Assembly: GCA_002315555.1 (NCBI GenBank)
Contig: DCHF01000001.1
Span: 78,746-142,745 of the forward strand
Reading direction: 5' to 3'
Origin: Lachnospiraceae bacterium UBA1759
Lineage (GTDB): Bacteria > Bacillota > Clostridia > Lachnospirales > Lachnospiraceae
Length of the DNA: 64,000 nucleotides
Position numbers and translations under genes: made by a program. How positions within the stretch are numbered: the stretch's first letter is position 1; each line of letters begins with the position of its first letter. The notes beneath the pieces were generated by a model. The model saw nothing but the letters and a program-made list of their open reading frames with translations. It did no database searches and was not told where the DNA came from. Of this stretch, positions 1-8,686 are shown one piece after another.

Positions 1-124
1 CTTCCCGGGCGGCATGGTCTTAGAGGACAACGGCGAAGTGAAGATCTACTACGGCGCGTCCGATACCGTGGAGTGCATGGCGACCGCGAATGTGGATGAT
101 CTTCTGAAGCTGTGTCTTGAGTGA
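1..124 (+). CDS. GH130 mannoside phosphorylase, C-terminal fragment
   Basis: Only the last 40 codons are inside the window; the reading frame runs from base 2 to a TGA at 122-124. The fragment contains YYGASDTVECMA followed by an NVDDL stretch, which matches the usual C-terminal block of family GH130 enzymes. These are cytoplasmic phosphorylases that split beta-1,4-mannosyl-glucose or short mannans with phosphate. The catalytic part lies outside the window, so the exact substrate cannot be told. It faces the TetR gene and ends at a shared terminator. Confidence 0.75.
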   Translation, partial: FPGGMVLEDNGEVKIYYGASDTVECMATANVDDLLKLCLE

Positions 125-132
125 TGAAAAGA

Positions 133-173
133 AAAGCGCTGTGAAGACCGGAAAGGGTTTCACAGCGCTTTAT
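133..173. terminator. Bidirectional terminator, GCGCTGTGA family copy 1
   Basis: Inverted repeat AAAGCGCTGTGAA (133-145) and TTCACAGCGCTTT (159-171), with A-rich and T-rich flanks. It sits between the convergent GH130 and TetR genes. The same stem recurs at 21838, 34278 and 40523. Confidence 0.85.
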
Positions 174-195
174 CTATGCCCGGGCGGACGCAAAC

Positions 196-819
196 TCAAT
201 CAAGAAGTGCCGCATCGGCATGCGAAAGATGCGGGAGGTAGGTGATGCAGTAATCCGCGAGCTCCTCCGGACTCTCCTTCATGCCGGTGTTCAGCCAGTA
301 GGAGACCGTGTTCTCAAAACCGCCGCTCCACATCAGACGCCGGTATTTTTCCTCGCCGGAGAAATCCGGATCGTGGACCACGAAGGAATTGACCGTGTCC
401 ATCCACTCACGCTGGAAGTTCTCCTGGAACATGAGCTCCATCGCGTCGCGGTTTTCCGCGATCAGGCGGAAAGCACAGACATACCATTCGCGGGTCGTTT
501 TGATGCGGAAGGGACTACCGACGGTGTTTACGACCATCGTGTTCATATCCGTTGCGAGTTCGTGGAAGATATCGTCGATGATCGTGTAGTTCCGGTAAAA
601 CGCCATGCGGGAGAAGCCGGCGGTTCGGCAGAGCTCGGAGACGGTGATCTCCTTGTAGGCCTTTTCGCGCGCGAGCTTGACGAGAGCGGATTTCAGGCAT
701 TCCTTTGCCAGTTCGTTTGCCTCGCGGCTGTGTCGGAGCAGACCTTTATAACGCGTATTTCTTTCCGCAGTGTCCTCTTGGATATCCGGAACATTGATTT
801 CTTCGTGGGGGATCGACAT
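196..819 (-). CDS. TetR/AcrR family transcriptional regulator
   Basis: A 207-residue protein with an N-terminal TetR helix-turn-helix at about residues 40-80 (KEITVSELCRTAGFSRMAFYRNY) and a variable C-terminal ligand/dimer domain, the usual length for the family. The start is supported by an AAGGAG ribosome site just upstream. It is divergent from degV across 179 bp, and that gap contains a 14-bp dyad right after the degV -10 box, so autoregulation and control of degV are likely (inferred). The ligand is unknown. Confidence 0.85.
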   Translation of the reverse strand: MSIPHEEINVPDIQEDTAERNTRYKGLLRHSREANELAKECLKSALVKLAREKAYKEITVSELCRTAGFSRMAFYRNYTIIDDIFHELATDMNTMVVNTVGSPFRIKTTREWYVCAFRLIAENRDAMELMFQENFQREWMDTVNSFVVHDPDFSGEEKYRRLMWSGGFENTVSYWLNTGMKESPEELADYCITYLPHLSHADAALLD

Positions 820-916
820 GGAAGGCTCCTTATCACCGGTGAAAACAACAAGCGGCCAAACGGACGGTTTGGGATAACAGAAACGCGGAATCTGTCACAT
901 TGGTCTGTCGCGGTCA

Positions 917-944
917 TTGAGTTTTCACATATTTACGCTATAAT
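917..944 (+). promoter_or_regulatory. Promoter of degV
   Basis: TTGAGT at 917-922, a 16-nt spacer, then a consensus TATAAT at 939-944. It lies about 55 bp before the degV start codon. Confidence 0.6.
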
Positions 945-952
945 ATGCATAT

Positions 953-966
953 GTTACAACTGTAAC
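953..966. promoter_or_regulatory. Candidate TetR operator
   Basis: Perfect dyad GTTACA-AC-TGTAAC located at the expected transcription start of degV. A repressor bound here would block initiation. It lies between the divergent TetR and degV genes, so the adjacent TetR protein is the obvious candidate binder (inference). Confidence 0.55.
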
Positions 967-998
967 AAAAGTGAAACGGTTTTTCAAGGAGAAATTAT

Positions 999-1835
999 AT
1001 GGCAGTTCGAATCGTTGCGGATTCCTCCGCAAATCTGGTGTCCCGCCCGGAGCAGAATTTTGTTGCGGTGCCGATGACGATCAATACCGATGAAAAGGAG
1101 TATGTCGATGATGAGAAGCTGGACGTATTCCAAATGCTCGATGAAATGGCGGAATACACAGGCCGTACCGGTACTGCATGCCCCGCACCGGGCCAGTGGC
1201 TCGATGCTTTTGAGGGCAGCGAGGAGACCATCTGCATCGCCCTCACCGGAACACTGTCCGGCTGTTACAATTCCGCGGTAAGTGCGGCGGATATGTATCT
1301 GGAGGACCATCCGGAGGCAAAGATCTTCGTCATGGACACGAAGAGTACCGGGCCGGAGAACGAACTGATCGTGGAACAGGCCAAGGCCCTCAGTACGCTC
1401 GACATGTCCTTTGAGGACAAATGCTCCATTCTGAAGGGCTACCTGAAGACCACGCACCTGTTCTTTTCCCTTTCCACAGTCGATAACTTTGTCCGGAACG
1501 GCCGCGTGAGTCCGGCGCTTGCAAAGATGATCAAGCTCCTGAGTATCCGCATTGTCGGTAAAGCGAGCGATAACGGTGAACTGGAACCGGTCAATAAGTG
1601 CCGCGGCGACCGTAACGCGCTGAACCAGCTTTACAAGAATATGCTTTCCGCGGGATACAAGGGCGGCAAGGTCCGCATCCGTCACACCCGCTGCAGAAAG
1701 GCCGCGGAGGAGCTTCAGCGGATCATCCTGGAGGCGTTCCCGGAGGCGGATGTCCGTGTCCACAGAAACCACGGACTGTGCTCCTATTATGCGGAGAGCG
1801 GCTGCTTCCTGGTCGGCTTTGAAGGGGAGGCGTAA
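999..1835 (+). CDS. DegV family fatty-acid-binding protein
   Basis: A 278-residue DegV family protein. It opens with VRIVADSSAN, the usual N-terminal strand and Ser cluster, and has the TGTLSGCYNSA segment that lines the lipid pocket; length is typical of the family. DegV/FakB proteins hold a fatty acid so that a kinase (FakA) can phosphorylate it, feeding exogenous fatty acids into phospholipid synthesis in the cytoplasm. No fakA is seen in the window. The start has a good AAGGAG site. Transcription is likely governed by the divergent TetR gene, and a strong terminator follows. Confidence 0.85.
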   Translation: MAVRIVADSSANLVSRPEQNFVAVPMTINTDEKEYVDDEKLDVFQMLDEMAEYTGRTGTACPAPGQWLDAFEGSEETICIALTGTLSGCYNSAVSAADMYLEDHPEAKIFVMDTKSTGPENELIVEQAKALSTLDMSFEDKCSILKGYLKTTHLFFSLSTVDNFVRNGRVSPALAKMIKLLSIRIVGKASDNGELEPVNKCRGDRNALNQLYKNMLSAGYKGGKVRIRHTRCRKAAEELQRIILEAFPEADVRVHRNHGLCSYYAESGCFLVGFEGEA

Positions 1836-1914
1836 GCACCGGGCACGCGACTGAAAACCATCGGTCGGGGATGGTATGATACCTTGACTGGACGGTTAAA
1901 AACTATTAAAATAT

Positions 1915-1946
1915 AAGGGATTTCGCGAAAGCGGAGTCCCTTTTTA
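1915..1946 (+). terminator. degV terminator
   Basis: A 12-bp stem with a GAAA tetraloop (AAGGGATTTCGC / GCGGAGTCCCTT, two G-T pairs) followed by a short T run. The right arm, GAAAGCGGAGTCCC, is repeated once more at about 1955-1968 without a matching left arm. Confidence 0.75.
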
Positions 1947-2061
1947 CGTTACGGGAAAGCGGAGTCCCCTTTAGGTTGTGCGGCGGTTTTTTCGAACGCA
2001 GAGAACTCATGCCGGACGCCCGGCGAAAAACAGTAAAACGAATGAACGCAGGAGAATATAA

Positions 2062-2916
2062 ATGGCTTTAGTTACATCAGAAAAAATGCTGAAGGATGCG
2101 CGCACCGGCGGATATGCCGTCGGCGCATTCAATGTGGAGAATATGGAAATGGTGAAGGCGGTCATCGCCGCTGCGGAGGAGCTGAACGCACCGGTCATGC
2201 TGCAGACCACGCCGTCCACCGTCAAGTACGGAACGCTGGAGACCTACTATGCGATGGTCGCGGCGGAGGCAAGGAAGGCGTCTGTTCCGGTCTGCCTGCA
2301 CCTGGATCACGGCAACAGCTTTGAACTCTGCGTTCAGGCGATGAAGGCCGGCTATACGTCCGTCATGATCGACGGCTCGCATGAGAGCTTTGAGGAGAAC
2401 ATCGCCCTTACGAAAAAGGTCGTGGAGGTCGCAAAGCCGCTCGGCATTCCGGTAGAAGCGGAGCTTGGCAAGGTGGGCGGCAAGGAAGATGACCTGGAGT
2501 CTGACGAGGACACTAACACCGACCCTCAGGAAGCAAAGGAGTTTGTGGAGCGCACCGGCGTGTCCTCACTCGCGGTGGCCATCGGTACCGCGCACGGTTT
2601 TTACTTAAAGACCCCGGTCCTCGATAAGGTGCGCGTTTCTGAAGTGAAGGCTCTCGTATCCGTTCCGCTGGTTCTTCACGGCGCGTCCGGTCTGACCGAT
2701 GACGATGTCCGTGAGTGCGTGGAACGCGGCATGTGCAAGGTGAATTTCGCAACGGAGCTTCGTGTGGCCTATACCGATGCCGGAAAAAAGCTCCTTCGGG
2801 ACAAACCGGATACCTTTGACCCGAAGAAGCTTGGCGTTGTGGGGATGGAAGCGGTAAAAGAGCTGGTGAAGAGCCGCATGAGAGTTTGCGGGTGTGAAGG
2901 AAAAGGAAGTCTTTAA
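2062..2916 (+). CDS. Class II fructose/tagatose-bisphosphate aldolase
   Basis: A 284-residue class II (zinc-dependent) ketose-bisphosphate aldolase that cleaves a ketose 1,6-bisphosphate to dihydroxyacetone phosphate and glyceraldehyde 3-phosphate in the cytoplasm. Visible signatures are GAFNVEN near the start, the zinc/catalytic block CLHLDHGNSF at about 75-85, SVMIDGSHESFEENI, the second zinc region in VEAELGKVGG, AIGTAHGFY and LVLHGASG. The sequence is of the GatY/KbaY/FbaA type, and tagatose or fructose substrates cannot be separated by eye. The nearby galactosidase locus makes a galactose/tagatose route possible. The start has an AGGAGA site. Confidence 0.88.
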   Translation: MALVTSEKMLKDARTGGYAVGAFNVENMEMVKAVIAAAEELNAPVMLQTTPSTVKYGTLETYYAMVAAEARKASVPVCLHLDHGNSFELCVQAMKAGYTSVMIDGSHESFEENIALTKKVVEVAKPLGIPVEAELGKVGGKEDDLESDEDTNTDPQEAKEFVERTGVSSLAVAIGTAHGFYLKTPVLDKVRVSEVKALVSVPLVLHGASGLTDDDVRECVERGMCKVNFATELRVAYTDAGKKLLRDKPDTFDPKKLGVVGMEAVKELVKSRMRVCGCEGKGSL

Positions 2917-2924
2917 TAAACAAT

Positions 2925-3006
2925 AAAAAGGGCTGTTTCCCGGACGGTCGTCTTATTCGGGGAACAGCCCTTTTTTATGCCGGGGCCGATTTACGGCCCC
3001 TTTTTT
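2925..3006. terminator. Two consecutive terminators between convergent genes
   Basis: First hairpin AAAAAGGGCTGTTCC-type arms at 2925-2976 with a T6 tail; second hairpin GGGGCCG/CGGCCCC at 2982-3000 with a T6 tail. They separate the aldolase gene from the oppositely oriented carboxylesterase gene. Confidence 0.85.
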
Positions 3007-3018
3007 ATGCTTATATGA

Positions 3019-4611
3019 TCAGTATTTCCACTCGTGGCCGGTGTCTTCCTCATCCTTCGGAAGACGCCATGCGAAAACTGCCGGCTTTGCATGCGCGTGC
3101 AGGTATTCCACGAGCTCCAGATCGTGGTTGGTCTTGACCTCACATCTGGCATCCCAGATCATCGTGGGCACCTGAGTGTCGGTTGCCGGCGTCCAGGCGG
3201 GCATGCCCTCCACATTCGGATCGCCGGTGCGCGCAAATGCCGCAAAGGCTGCGGGAATGACTTCAGCCAACTCCCGCCAGTTTTCAGTAGAACAGCAGTA
3301 CTGGATACGGTCGGCGTTTGCAAATGCATACGGAATGTCGCAGTTGTGCCATGCCGGCATACCATTGTCCATTTCGAAGGTGCTGCCGAGAAGGTAAGAG
3401 TAGACCGGCGCATGCTCGCCCTTGGACTTTTCCATGGCGAACTGCATGGAGCCCAGACGGACCATATTGTCCAGGAAGGGCAGATACGCGATGTTCTTTT
3501 CGGGGTAGGCTTCCCTGTACATGGCAAGGACCTTGTCGGATTCTTCGCCGAAGGCCTCCTTTACGCACTGAAGACGCTCCTTCTCGGTCATCTCGGACTT
3601 GTGCTTTTCGGTATAGGGATTACCGAATTCACCGATGGTGGAGCCGATCATTGTCGGGATCTTCCTGAAATGCTCACGGAAGCCGTCATCCATGGGCGTA
3701 CCCTCATACCAGTAATTTTTATGTGGGCCCCAGTTGACGACCATGCCCTTCTTGCCGAAGGTGACGAGCGCGCGGTTTACAGCCATGATGAACAGGCGGA
3801 AGTTGATCTTCTGGAGCTTGTCGATATCATTTTCGGTCAGGTTCAACTGGCGGAGGATCTCCCGGATCAGTTCCTTGTTTGTGGGGGTGGGGTAGCCTTC
3901 CACAGAGCGCTTCGCAAAAACGCCGCTCATGATGATGGCCTTCTGATAAAGACCGTCTGCCGCAGCTGTCTGGCCGAGGGTAATGACCTTACCACCGCCA
4001 CCGGACTGACCGAAGATGGTCACATTGTCCGGATCACCGCCGAACGCGGCAATGTTTTCCTTCACCCACTGAAGCGCCGTGACCAGATCTGCTATGCCGG
4101 CATTGCCGGAATTTTTGAATTTCTCACCGTAATCGGATAGATCCAGGAAACCAAAGGCATTTAAACGGTGGTTGACACAGACCATGACCACGTCCTGATA
4201 GCGGGCCATATTGTCGCCCTCAAAAGCGATGTGGGCAATGCCGGAGCCGTCGGAATATCCGCCGCCGTGGAACCATACCATAACGGGCTTTTTCGCTTCC
4301 GGGTCAATGCTGGGGGTCGCAATATTCAAATTCAGGCAGGCTTCACCCTCCGGCCAGAAGCGGTGGGGAACGGTGAGCTCATTGTCCGGGATCGGATCAC
4401 CGAGAAGGGGACTGACATAGCCGTATGCCAAAGCGTCCTTTACGCCTTCCCATGACGGAATGTCTTCCGGCTGCTCGAAGCGGTGGGCTCTTGCGTAGTC
4501 CACACCCCAGAAGTTGTAGACATTATCATAAAGGAAACCGCGTAGCAGGCCGTGCCTGGTCCGGACGATCGGTGCGGTTTTGGTACATAAAAACTGATGC
4601 TCGTGTGTCAT
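3019..4611 (-). CDS. Type B carboxylesterase
   Basis: A 530-residue carboxylesterase of the cholinesterase/type B fold, which hydrolyses carboxylic esters. The oxyanion loop HGGG is at 115-118, the nucleophile Ser203 lies in GQSGGGG, the acidic residue is probably Glu328 (GEFGN), and the catalytic His422 is in PAWHNCDIPYAF, so the triad is complete. There is no signal peptide, so it should act in the cytoplasm. It is divergent from the sugar ABC operon across about 400 bp and belongs by position to the glycan locus, where it may deacylate imported oligosaccharides (inference). The start has an AAGGAG site. Confidence 0.88.
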   Translation of the reverse strand: MTHEHQFLCTKTAPIVRTRHGLLRGFLYDNVYNFWGVDYARAHRFEQPEDIPSWEGVKDALAYGYVSPLLGDPIPDNELTVPHRFWPEGEACLNLNIATPSIDPEAKKPVMVWFHGGGYSDGSGIAHIAFEGDNMARYQDVVMVCVNHRLNAFGFLDLSDYGEKFKNSGNAGIADLVTALQWVKENIAAFGGDPDNVTIFGQSGGGGKVITLGQTAAADGLYQKAIIMSGVFAKRSVEGYPTPTNKELIREILRQLNLTENDIDKLQKINFRLFIMAVNRALVTFGKKGMVVNWGPHKNYWYEGTPMDDGFREHFRKIPTMIGSTIGEFGNPYTEKHKSEMTEKERLQCVKEAFGEESDKVLAMYREAYPEKNIAYLPFLDNMVRLGSMQFAMEKSKGEHAPVYSYLLGSTFEMDNGMPAWHNCDIPYAFANADRIQYCCSTENWRELAEVIPAAFAAFARTGDPNVEGMPAWTPATDTQVPTMIWDARCEVKTNHDLELVEYLHAHAKPAVFAWRLPKDEEDTGHEWKY

Positions 4612-4890
4612 AAAAATCTCCTTACTGAAAATATTGAGGCAAGTTCAGATTACAGACCGCCTCGGCAGTCTGTTTGTGTCCGATACAGACGTTTTTTTAT
4701 ATTAACAGTACATACGCAAAAAATCATTCTTTTCCGTTGCTATGGAATTTAGATAAATTGCGAGTAGATGTGCGCTTCTTGATTTTGCTATAAAAGAGCA
4801 AAATTTCTAAAGTTCAAAGGCAATGAAACGAAAACAGGTACAAACAATAAGCGTCAAGAAACACTTAAATAACTAATAACAGTGCGAAAA

Positions 4891-4926
4891 TGTGCATTTT
4901 ACACACGGGATGTGATGAAATGCACA
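4891..4926. promoter_or_regulatory. Nine-base inverted repeat upstream of the sugar ABC promoter
   Basis: TGTGCATTT (4891-4899) and AAATGCACA (4918-4926) form perfect arms around an 18-base centre, 27 bp before the -35 box. Possible operator or activator site for the neighbouring PucR or AraC protein; the partner is not known. Confidence 0.45.
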
Positions 4927-4952
4927 TGAATGAATTTGTGAATGCGAAAGTG

Positions 4953-4981
4953 TTGACGGCAATATAACGAAGTGATAATAT
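4953..4981 (+). promoter_or_regulatory. Promoter of the sugar ABC operon
   Basis: TTGACG at 4953-4958, a 17-nt spacer and TAATAT at 4976-4981. This leaves a leader of roughly 35 nt before the chosen ATG at 5025. Confidence 0.6.
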
Positions 4982-5024
4982 GCGGACAGAGGCACAGTTC
5001 TATTTAGAAAAAGAGGTGTTATTG

Positions 5025-5978
5025 ATGAAAAGTGACAAATCAGATGCAATCATTCCGGCGAAAAAGAAGCACCGGTTCCTGAAACAACTGAAAGCCAACC
5101 ATCAGCTTCTGATCATGATGACCCCGGCGCTGCTTATGGCCATCATTTTCAGTTACATTCCAATGGGCGGTATCATTATCGCATTCAAGCGTTACAACTT
5201 CCAGCTGGGTGTATTCAAGAGTCCCTGGGTCGGATTCGCGAATTTCCGTTTCCTGATCATCTCTCATAAGCTGTGGGAGCTGACGAGAAACACACTTCTT
5301 TATAACATCGTTTTCATTGCAGTGGGTCTTTGTTTTGAGCTTACACTGGCCATCATGTTAAACGAGATGCGCCTTTTGAAGTTCAAAAAAATCACGCAGT
5401 CCTTCATGTTCCTGCCGCACTTCATCTCATGGGTCGTTGCGGCTACCATCATGATGAACCTGTTTGGTGATAACGGCGTTGTAAACGGTATTGTCAAATC
5501 CCTTACCGGAGAGAAGTGGAACCTGTATTCCCACACAAAGATCTGGCCGATCGTCATGGTGGCCATGAAGGTTTGGAAATCAGCCGGTTACGGAAGTGTG
5601 GTTTACCTGGCAGCCATCGTCGGCATCAGTCCGGAGATCTACGAAGCGGCTAAGATCGACGGCGCCAATATCTGGCAGCGTATCTTCCGCATCACGATCC
5701 CGGTCCTTCGTCCGACCATCATCATTATGATGCTTCTGGCAGTCGGCGGTATCTTCCGCGGTGACTTCGGTATGTTCTACCAGTTAGTCGGTAATAATCA
5801 GCTCCTTCTGAAGACATCCGACATTCTGGATACCTACATTTACCGTTCGATGATGTCCAACAGCAACATGGGCCAGACGGCAGCTGCCGGTCTTTACCAG
5901 TCGGTGCTCTGCTTCATTACGATCAATGTATTTAACTTCATCGTAAAGAAGATCGAGCCGGACTATTCACTGTATTAA
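5025..5978 (+). CDS. Sugar ABC transporter permease, LplB type
   Basis: A 317-residue inner-membrane permease of the carbohydrate importer family (LplB/YteP-like). It begins with a basic cytoplasmic tail and has six predicted membrane segments (the first around LLIMMTPALLMAIIFSYIP). The EAA loop that contacts the ATPase reads YEAAKIDGANIWQRIFRITI. A start at 4980 would add 15 residues; the ATG at 5025 is preferred because AAAGAGGTG lies at the right distance. It is the first gene of a permease-permease-binding protein operon with no ATPase; such systems usually borrow a shared MsmK/MsmX-type ATPase (known of the family). Confidence 0.88.
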   Translation: MKSDKSDAIIPAKKKHRFLKQLKANHQLLIMMTPALLMAIIFSYIPMGGIIIAFKRYNFQLGVFKSPWVGFANFRFLIISHKLWELTRNTLLYNIVFIAVGLCFELTLAIMLNEMRLLKFKKITQSFMFLPHFISWVVAATIMMNLFGDNGVVNGIVKSLTGEKWNLYSHTKIWPIVMVAMKVWKSAGYGSVVYLAAIVGISPEIYEAAKIDGANIWQRIFRITIPVLRPTIIIMMLLAVGGIFRGDFGMFYQLVGNNQLLLKTSDILDTYIYRSMMSNSNMGQTAAAGLYQSVLCFITINVFNFIVKKIEPDYSLY

Positions 5979-5990
5979 GGAGGGCAGAAG

Positions 5991-6896
5991 ATGAAATCTC
6001 GTACAGCTATTAGAAAGGGCGGCGATGAGATCTCCTTCGAGATTCTGAGCTATTTGATCGTTACGATATTTGCAATCTGCTGCTTCTTGCCGTTTTATCT
6101 GATTTTCATCGGTTCCTTTACCGATGAGCACTGGATCATCACAAAGGGCTACACCTTCTTCCTGACGACGGAAAACTTCTCGTTGGGCGGCTACGAAACC
6201 GTATTCAAGAATCCGGATTCAGTACTCAGCGCGTACGGTGTTACCGCCTTTGTAACCATGGTCGGTACGGTACTCTCCATGCTGATCACAACGATGTGCG
6301 GCTACGTTCTGTCCCGCTCATCCTTCCCCTGGAGAAACGGCTTTGCCTTTTTCTTCTTCTTCACAACGCTTTTCAGCGGCGGTCTGATTCCCTGGTACCT
6401 CTTATGTACCAAGTGCTTCCACTTTAAGAATCACCTGTACGCGCTGATCATTCCCGGACTTTTTTCCGTATGGAACATGATCATTTCGAAGAGCTTTATG
6501 AAGAGCGTTCCGAATGAACTCGTGGAATCCGCAAAGGTGGATGGTGCGTCGGATTATCTGATCTATTTCAAGGTCATGCTTCCGTTATCCAAACCGCTGA
6601 TCGCGACACTTTGCCTGTTCACCGCACTTGGCTACTGGAACGACTGGTACAACTGCATGTTGTTCATTACGGATTCTTCCAAGTATAACCTGCAGTTCAC
6701 TCTTCAGAGTATTTTAAGCAGTATTGAAGCGCTGACGGAGATCGCAAGTAAATCCGGAATGAACGTGGCGGCGCTTCCTTCTGAAGGACTTAAGATGGCA
6801 ATGACCGTCGTGGCCACGGGCCCGATCATTCTTCTGTATCCGTTCCTTCAGAAGTATTTCGTAAAAGGACTTACCATCGGCGCAGTTAAGGGCTGA
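5991..6896 (+). CDS. Sugar ABC transporter permease, YtcP type
   Basis: A 301-residue second permease of the importer, of the YtcP/LplC branch. Membrane segments are evident from residue 20 (YLIVTIFAICCFLPFYLIFIG) on, and the EAA loop reads VESAKVDGASDYLIYFKVML. It starts 12 bp after the LplB-type gene with a GGAGG site, so the two are co-transcribed and should form the heterodimeric channel. The C-terminal end PFLQKYFVKGLTIGAVKG is characteristic of this permease family. Confidence 0.88.
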   Translation: MKSRTAIRKGGDEISFEILSYLIVTIFAICCFLPFYLIFIGSFTDEHWIITKGYTFFLTTENFSLGGYETVFKNPDSVLSAYGVTAFVTMVGTVLSMLITTMCGYVLSRSSFPWRNGFAFFFFFTTLFSGGLIPWYLLCTKCFHFKNHLYALIIPGLFSVWNMIISKSFMKSVPNELVESAKVDGASDYLIYFKVMLPLSKPLIATLCLFTALGYWNDWYNCMLFITDSSKYNLQFTLQSILSSIEALTEIASKSGMNVAALPSEGLKMAMTVVATGPIILLYPFLQKYFVKGLTIGAVKG

Positions 6897-6935
6897 TGTA
6901 AAAACATTTAACCACTACAAAAAGGAGGAAATGAA

Positions 6936-8576
6936 ATGAAACGTAACTGGTTAAAGAAAGCAGCAGCGCTCGTGCTTTCAACCGCAATGATCCTGTCGCT
7001 TGCAGCATGTGGCAAGACCGAAGGCGGAAGCGCAGCGGACGGCACAACAAAGGCCGGCGGATCTGAAAAGACCACCGCAGCAGAAAAGGACACTGAAGCC
7101 GCAAACAGCAATGAGGGCATCTCCGAAGACAGCCCCTATGCAAACATGGGCTTTGATTTCTCCGAGCACAGAGACATGGTATTCTACGCATTGTCTGACC
7201 GTCCGGCGGACATGGATAAGGTCCTGGACAAGCTGAACAGAGAATACCTGGAGCCGTGGCTCAATGTTACCTTAAGCATCGAATTCCTGCCCTGGGGCAT
7301 TGCTTCCGACAAGTATCCCTTACTTCTTTCCGGCAGTGATCCGATCGATATGATCTACACCGCTTCCTGGATGGGCTACACGGGATACGCAAATAACGGC
7401 GCGTTCATTGAACTCACCCCTGAAATGCTTCAGGAATATCTGGTATACAGTTATGATGACCAGCCGGAGATCTCCTGGACGCAGGCCTCTGTAGCCGGAA
7501 AGATCTACGGTATCTGCCGTACTCTTTCAGAATGCAATACCTACAACATTATTGTTGCCCGTCAGGACCTTCTGGACGAAGCAGGCTTCACTGAGCCGAT
7601 CGACAGCTTTAAGGATCTTGAAGATGCGATGCTTGCAGTCCGCGAGCTGAAGAAGGACGACAGCGGTTTCTTCTGTATCAGCCAGCGTTCCAAGGATGAG
7701 CTTGCATACCTTTGGTATCAGGAAAACGGCATGGCTCGTTTAAGCGGTGACTGGGTATACTTCCCGAACGGCAGCGAAGAGCTTCCGGATCCGGAGGACA
7801 TTCAGTTCCTGTATGAGACCGATGTATGGCATGATTACTGTGCAGAAATGGTCAAGCTTGCAGCAGCAGGCTGCTGGTCTGAAAATGCCATCAATGATAC
7901 TTCCGATTCCCAGCTTCTGTTCGAAAGCGGACGTACCGCATTCATGTCCTGGAACAACACCGTTGCATCTGCAGGTGCCAATATGGAGGCTGCAGGCGTA
8001 GGTGCCTATCAGTTATACGATGTTACACCGGATGCCAAGGCTCAGCCGGGCAGCTACGCAGACGGTATGATCTCCATTCCGATTTCCGCACCGGATCCGG
8101 AAAGATCTCTTCTTGTTATCGACTGCCTGAAGTCCTTCACTGATTGCACATGGCTTCTTTGTGGTGGTATTGAAGGTGAGCATTATGTTCTGACCGAAGA
8201 CGGTTACCGTACGGAGGGCCCGAAGGCCGCTGATTACTCCTGGGGCTGCTGGAACTGGTGCATTCAGAGAAACGACGAGCCGCAGGTCTACTACGAAGAT
8301 GAAAGACAGTACACCTTTGACAATGCTACAAGCGCTAAGATCTACAACCCGAAGACCGCTGCATTCGTATTTGATACGAACCCGGTAGCAGATGAGATTT
8401 CAGTTCTTGACGCAACCGTCAAAGAGTACTCCGCAAGCTTCACGCTCGGTATGTACGGGGATGATTTCGAAACCATGTATCAGGAATTCATGGCGGCGAT
8501 CGATGCATCCTATGTAGATGTCGTTAAGGAAGAAATTCTTCGCCAGTACAGAGAATACATGGAAAACTACAAGTAA
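6936..8576 (+). CDS. Sugar ABC transporter substrate-binding lipoprotein
   Basis: A 546-residue extracellular solute-binding protein (LplA-like). A lipoprotein signal peptide ends in LSLAAC with the lipidated Cys25, followed by a Gly/Ser/Thr/Glu-rich linker to about residue 65, then the binding domain. It captures an oligosaccharide at the outer face of the membrane and delivers it to the two upstream permeases. The length is typical of the large binding proteins paired with LplB/YtcP permeases. The gene has an AAGGAGG site and is followed by a strong terminator. Substrate is not visible in the sequence; context suggests an acylated galactose-containing glycan. Confidence 0.88.
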   Translation: MKRNWLKKAAALVLSTAMILSLAACGKTEGGSAADGTTKAGGSEKTTAAEKDTEAANSNEGISEDSPYANMGFDFSEHRDMVFYALSDRPADMDKVLDKLNREYLEPWLNVTLSIEFLPWGIASDKYPLLLSGSDPIDMIYTASWMGYTGYANNGAFIELTPEMLQEYLVYSYDDQPEISWTQASVAGKIYGICRTLSECNTYNIIVARQDLLDEAGFTEPIDSFKDLEDAMLAVRELKKDDSGFFCISQRSKDELAYLWYQENGMARLSGDWVYFPNGSEELPDPEDIQFLYETDVWHDYCAEMVKLAAAGCWSENAINDTSDSQLLFESGRTAFMSWNNTVASAGANMEAAGVGAYQLYDVTPDAKAQPGSYADGMISIPISAPDPERSLLVIDCLKSFTDCTWLLCGGIEGEHYVLTEDGYRTEGPKAADYSWGCWNWCIQRNDEPQVYYEDERQYTFDNATSAKIYNPKTAAFVFDTNPVADEISVLDATVKEYSASFTLGMYGDDFETMYQEFMAAIDASYVDVVKEEILRQYREYMENYK

Positions 8577-8610
8577 ATCCATTGGTGATCCCACAAGTAA
8601 AGATGAAAAG

Positions 8611-8645
8611 AATGAGACCGGTCATATCGGCCGGTCTCATTTTCT
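8611..8645. terminator. Terminator of the sugar ABC operon
   Basis: AATGAGACCGG and CCGGTCTCATT arms around a short loop, followed by T-rich sequence. It separates the binding-protein gene from the convergent PucR gene. Confidence 0.85.
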
Positions 8646-8686
8646 ATAACAGGGCCTGTCCTATGCAGAAGGACGCCCGGACGTAG

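Larger units (their letters stand above)
4612..5024. other. Divergent regulatory region of the esterase and sugar ABC operon
   Basis: An AT-rich 413-bp gap with no gene. It holds a hairpin ACAGAC/GTCTGT at about 4653-4674 near the esterase start, and the dyad and promoter listed separately. No other structure was recognised. Confidence 0.6.

Noticed and set aside
220..1077. A 285-codon plus-strand frame opposite the TetR gene
   Set aside because: Runs across the degV promoter and start; TetR on the other strand is a clear family match.
1926..1968. Direct repeat GAAAGCGGAGTCCC, twice
   Set aside because: The first copy is the right arm of the degV terminator; the second looks like a local duplication without its own stem.
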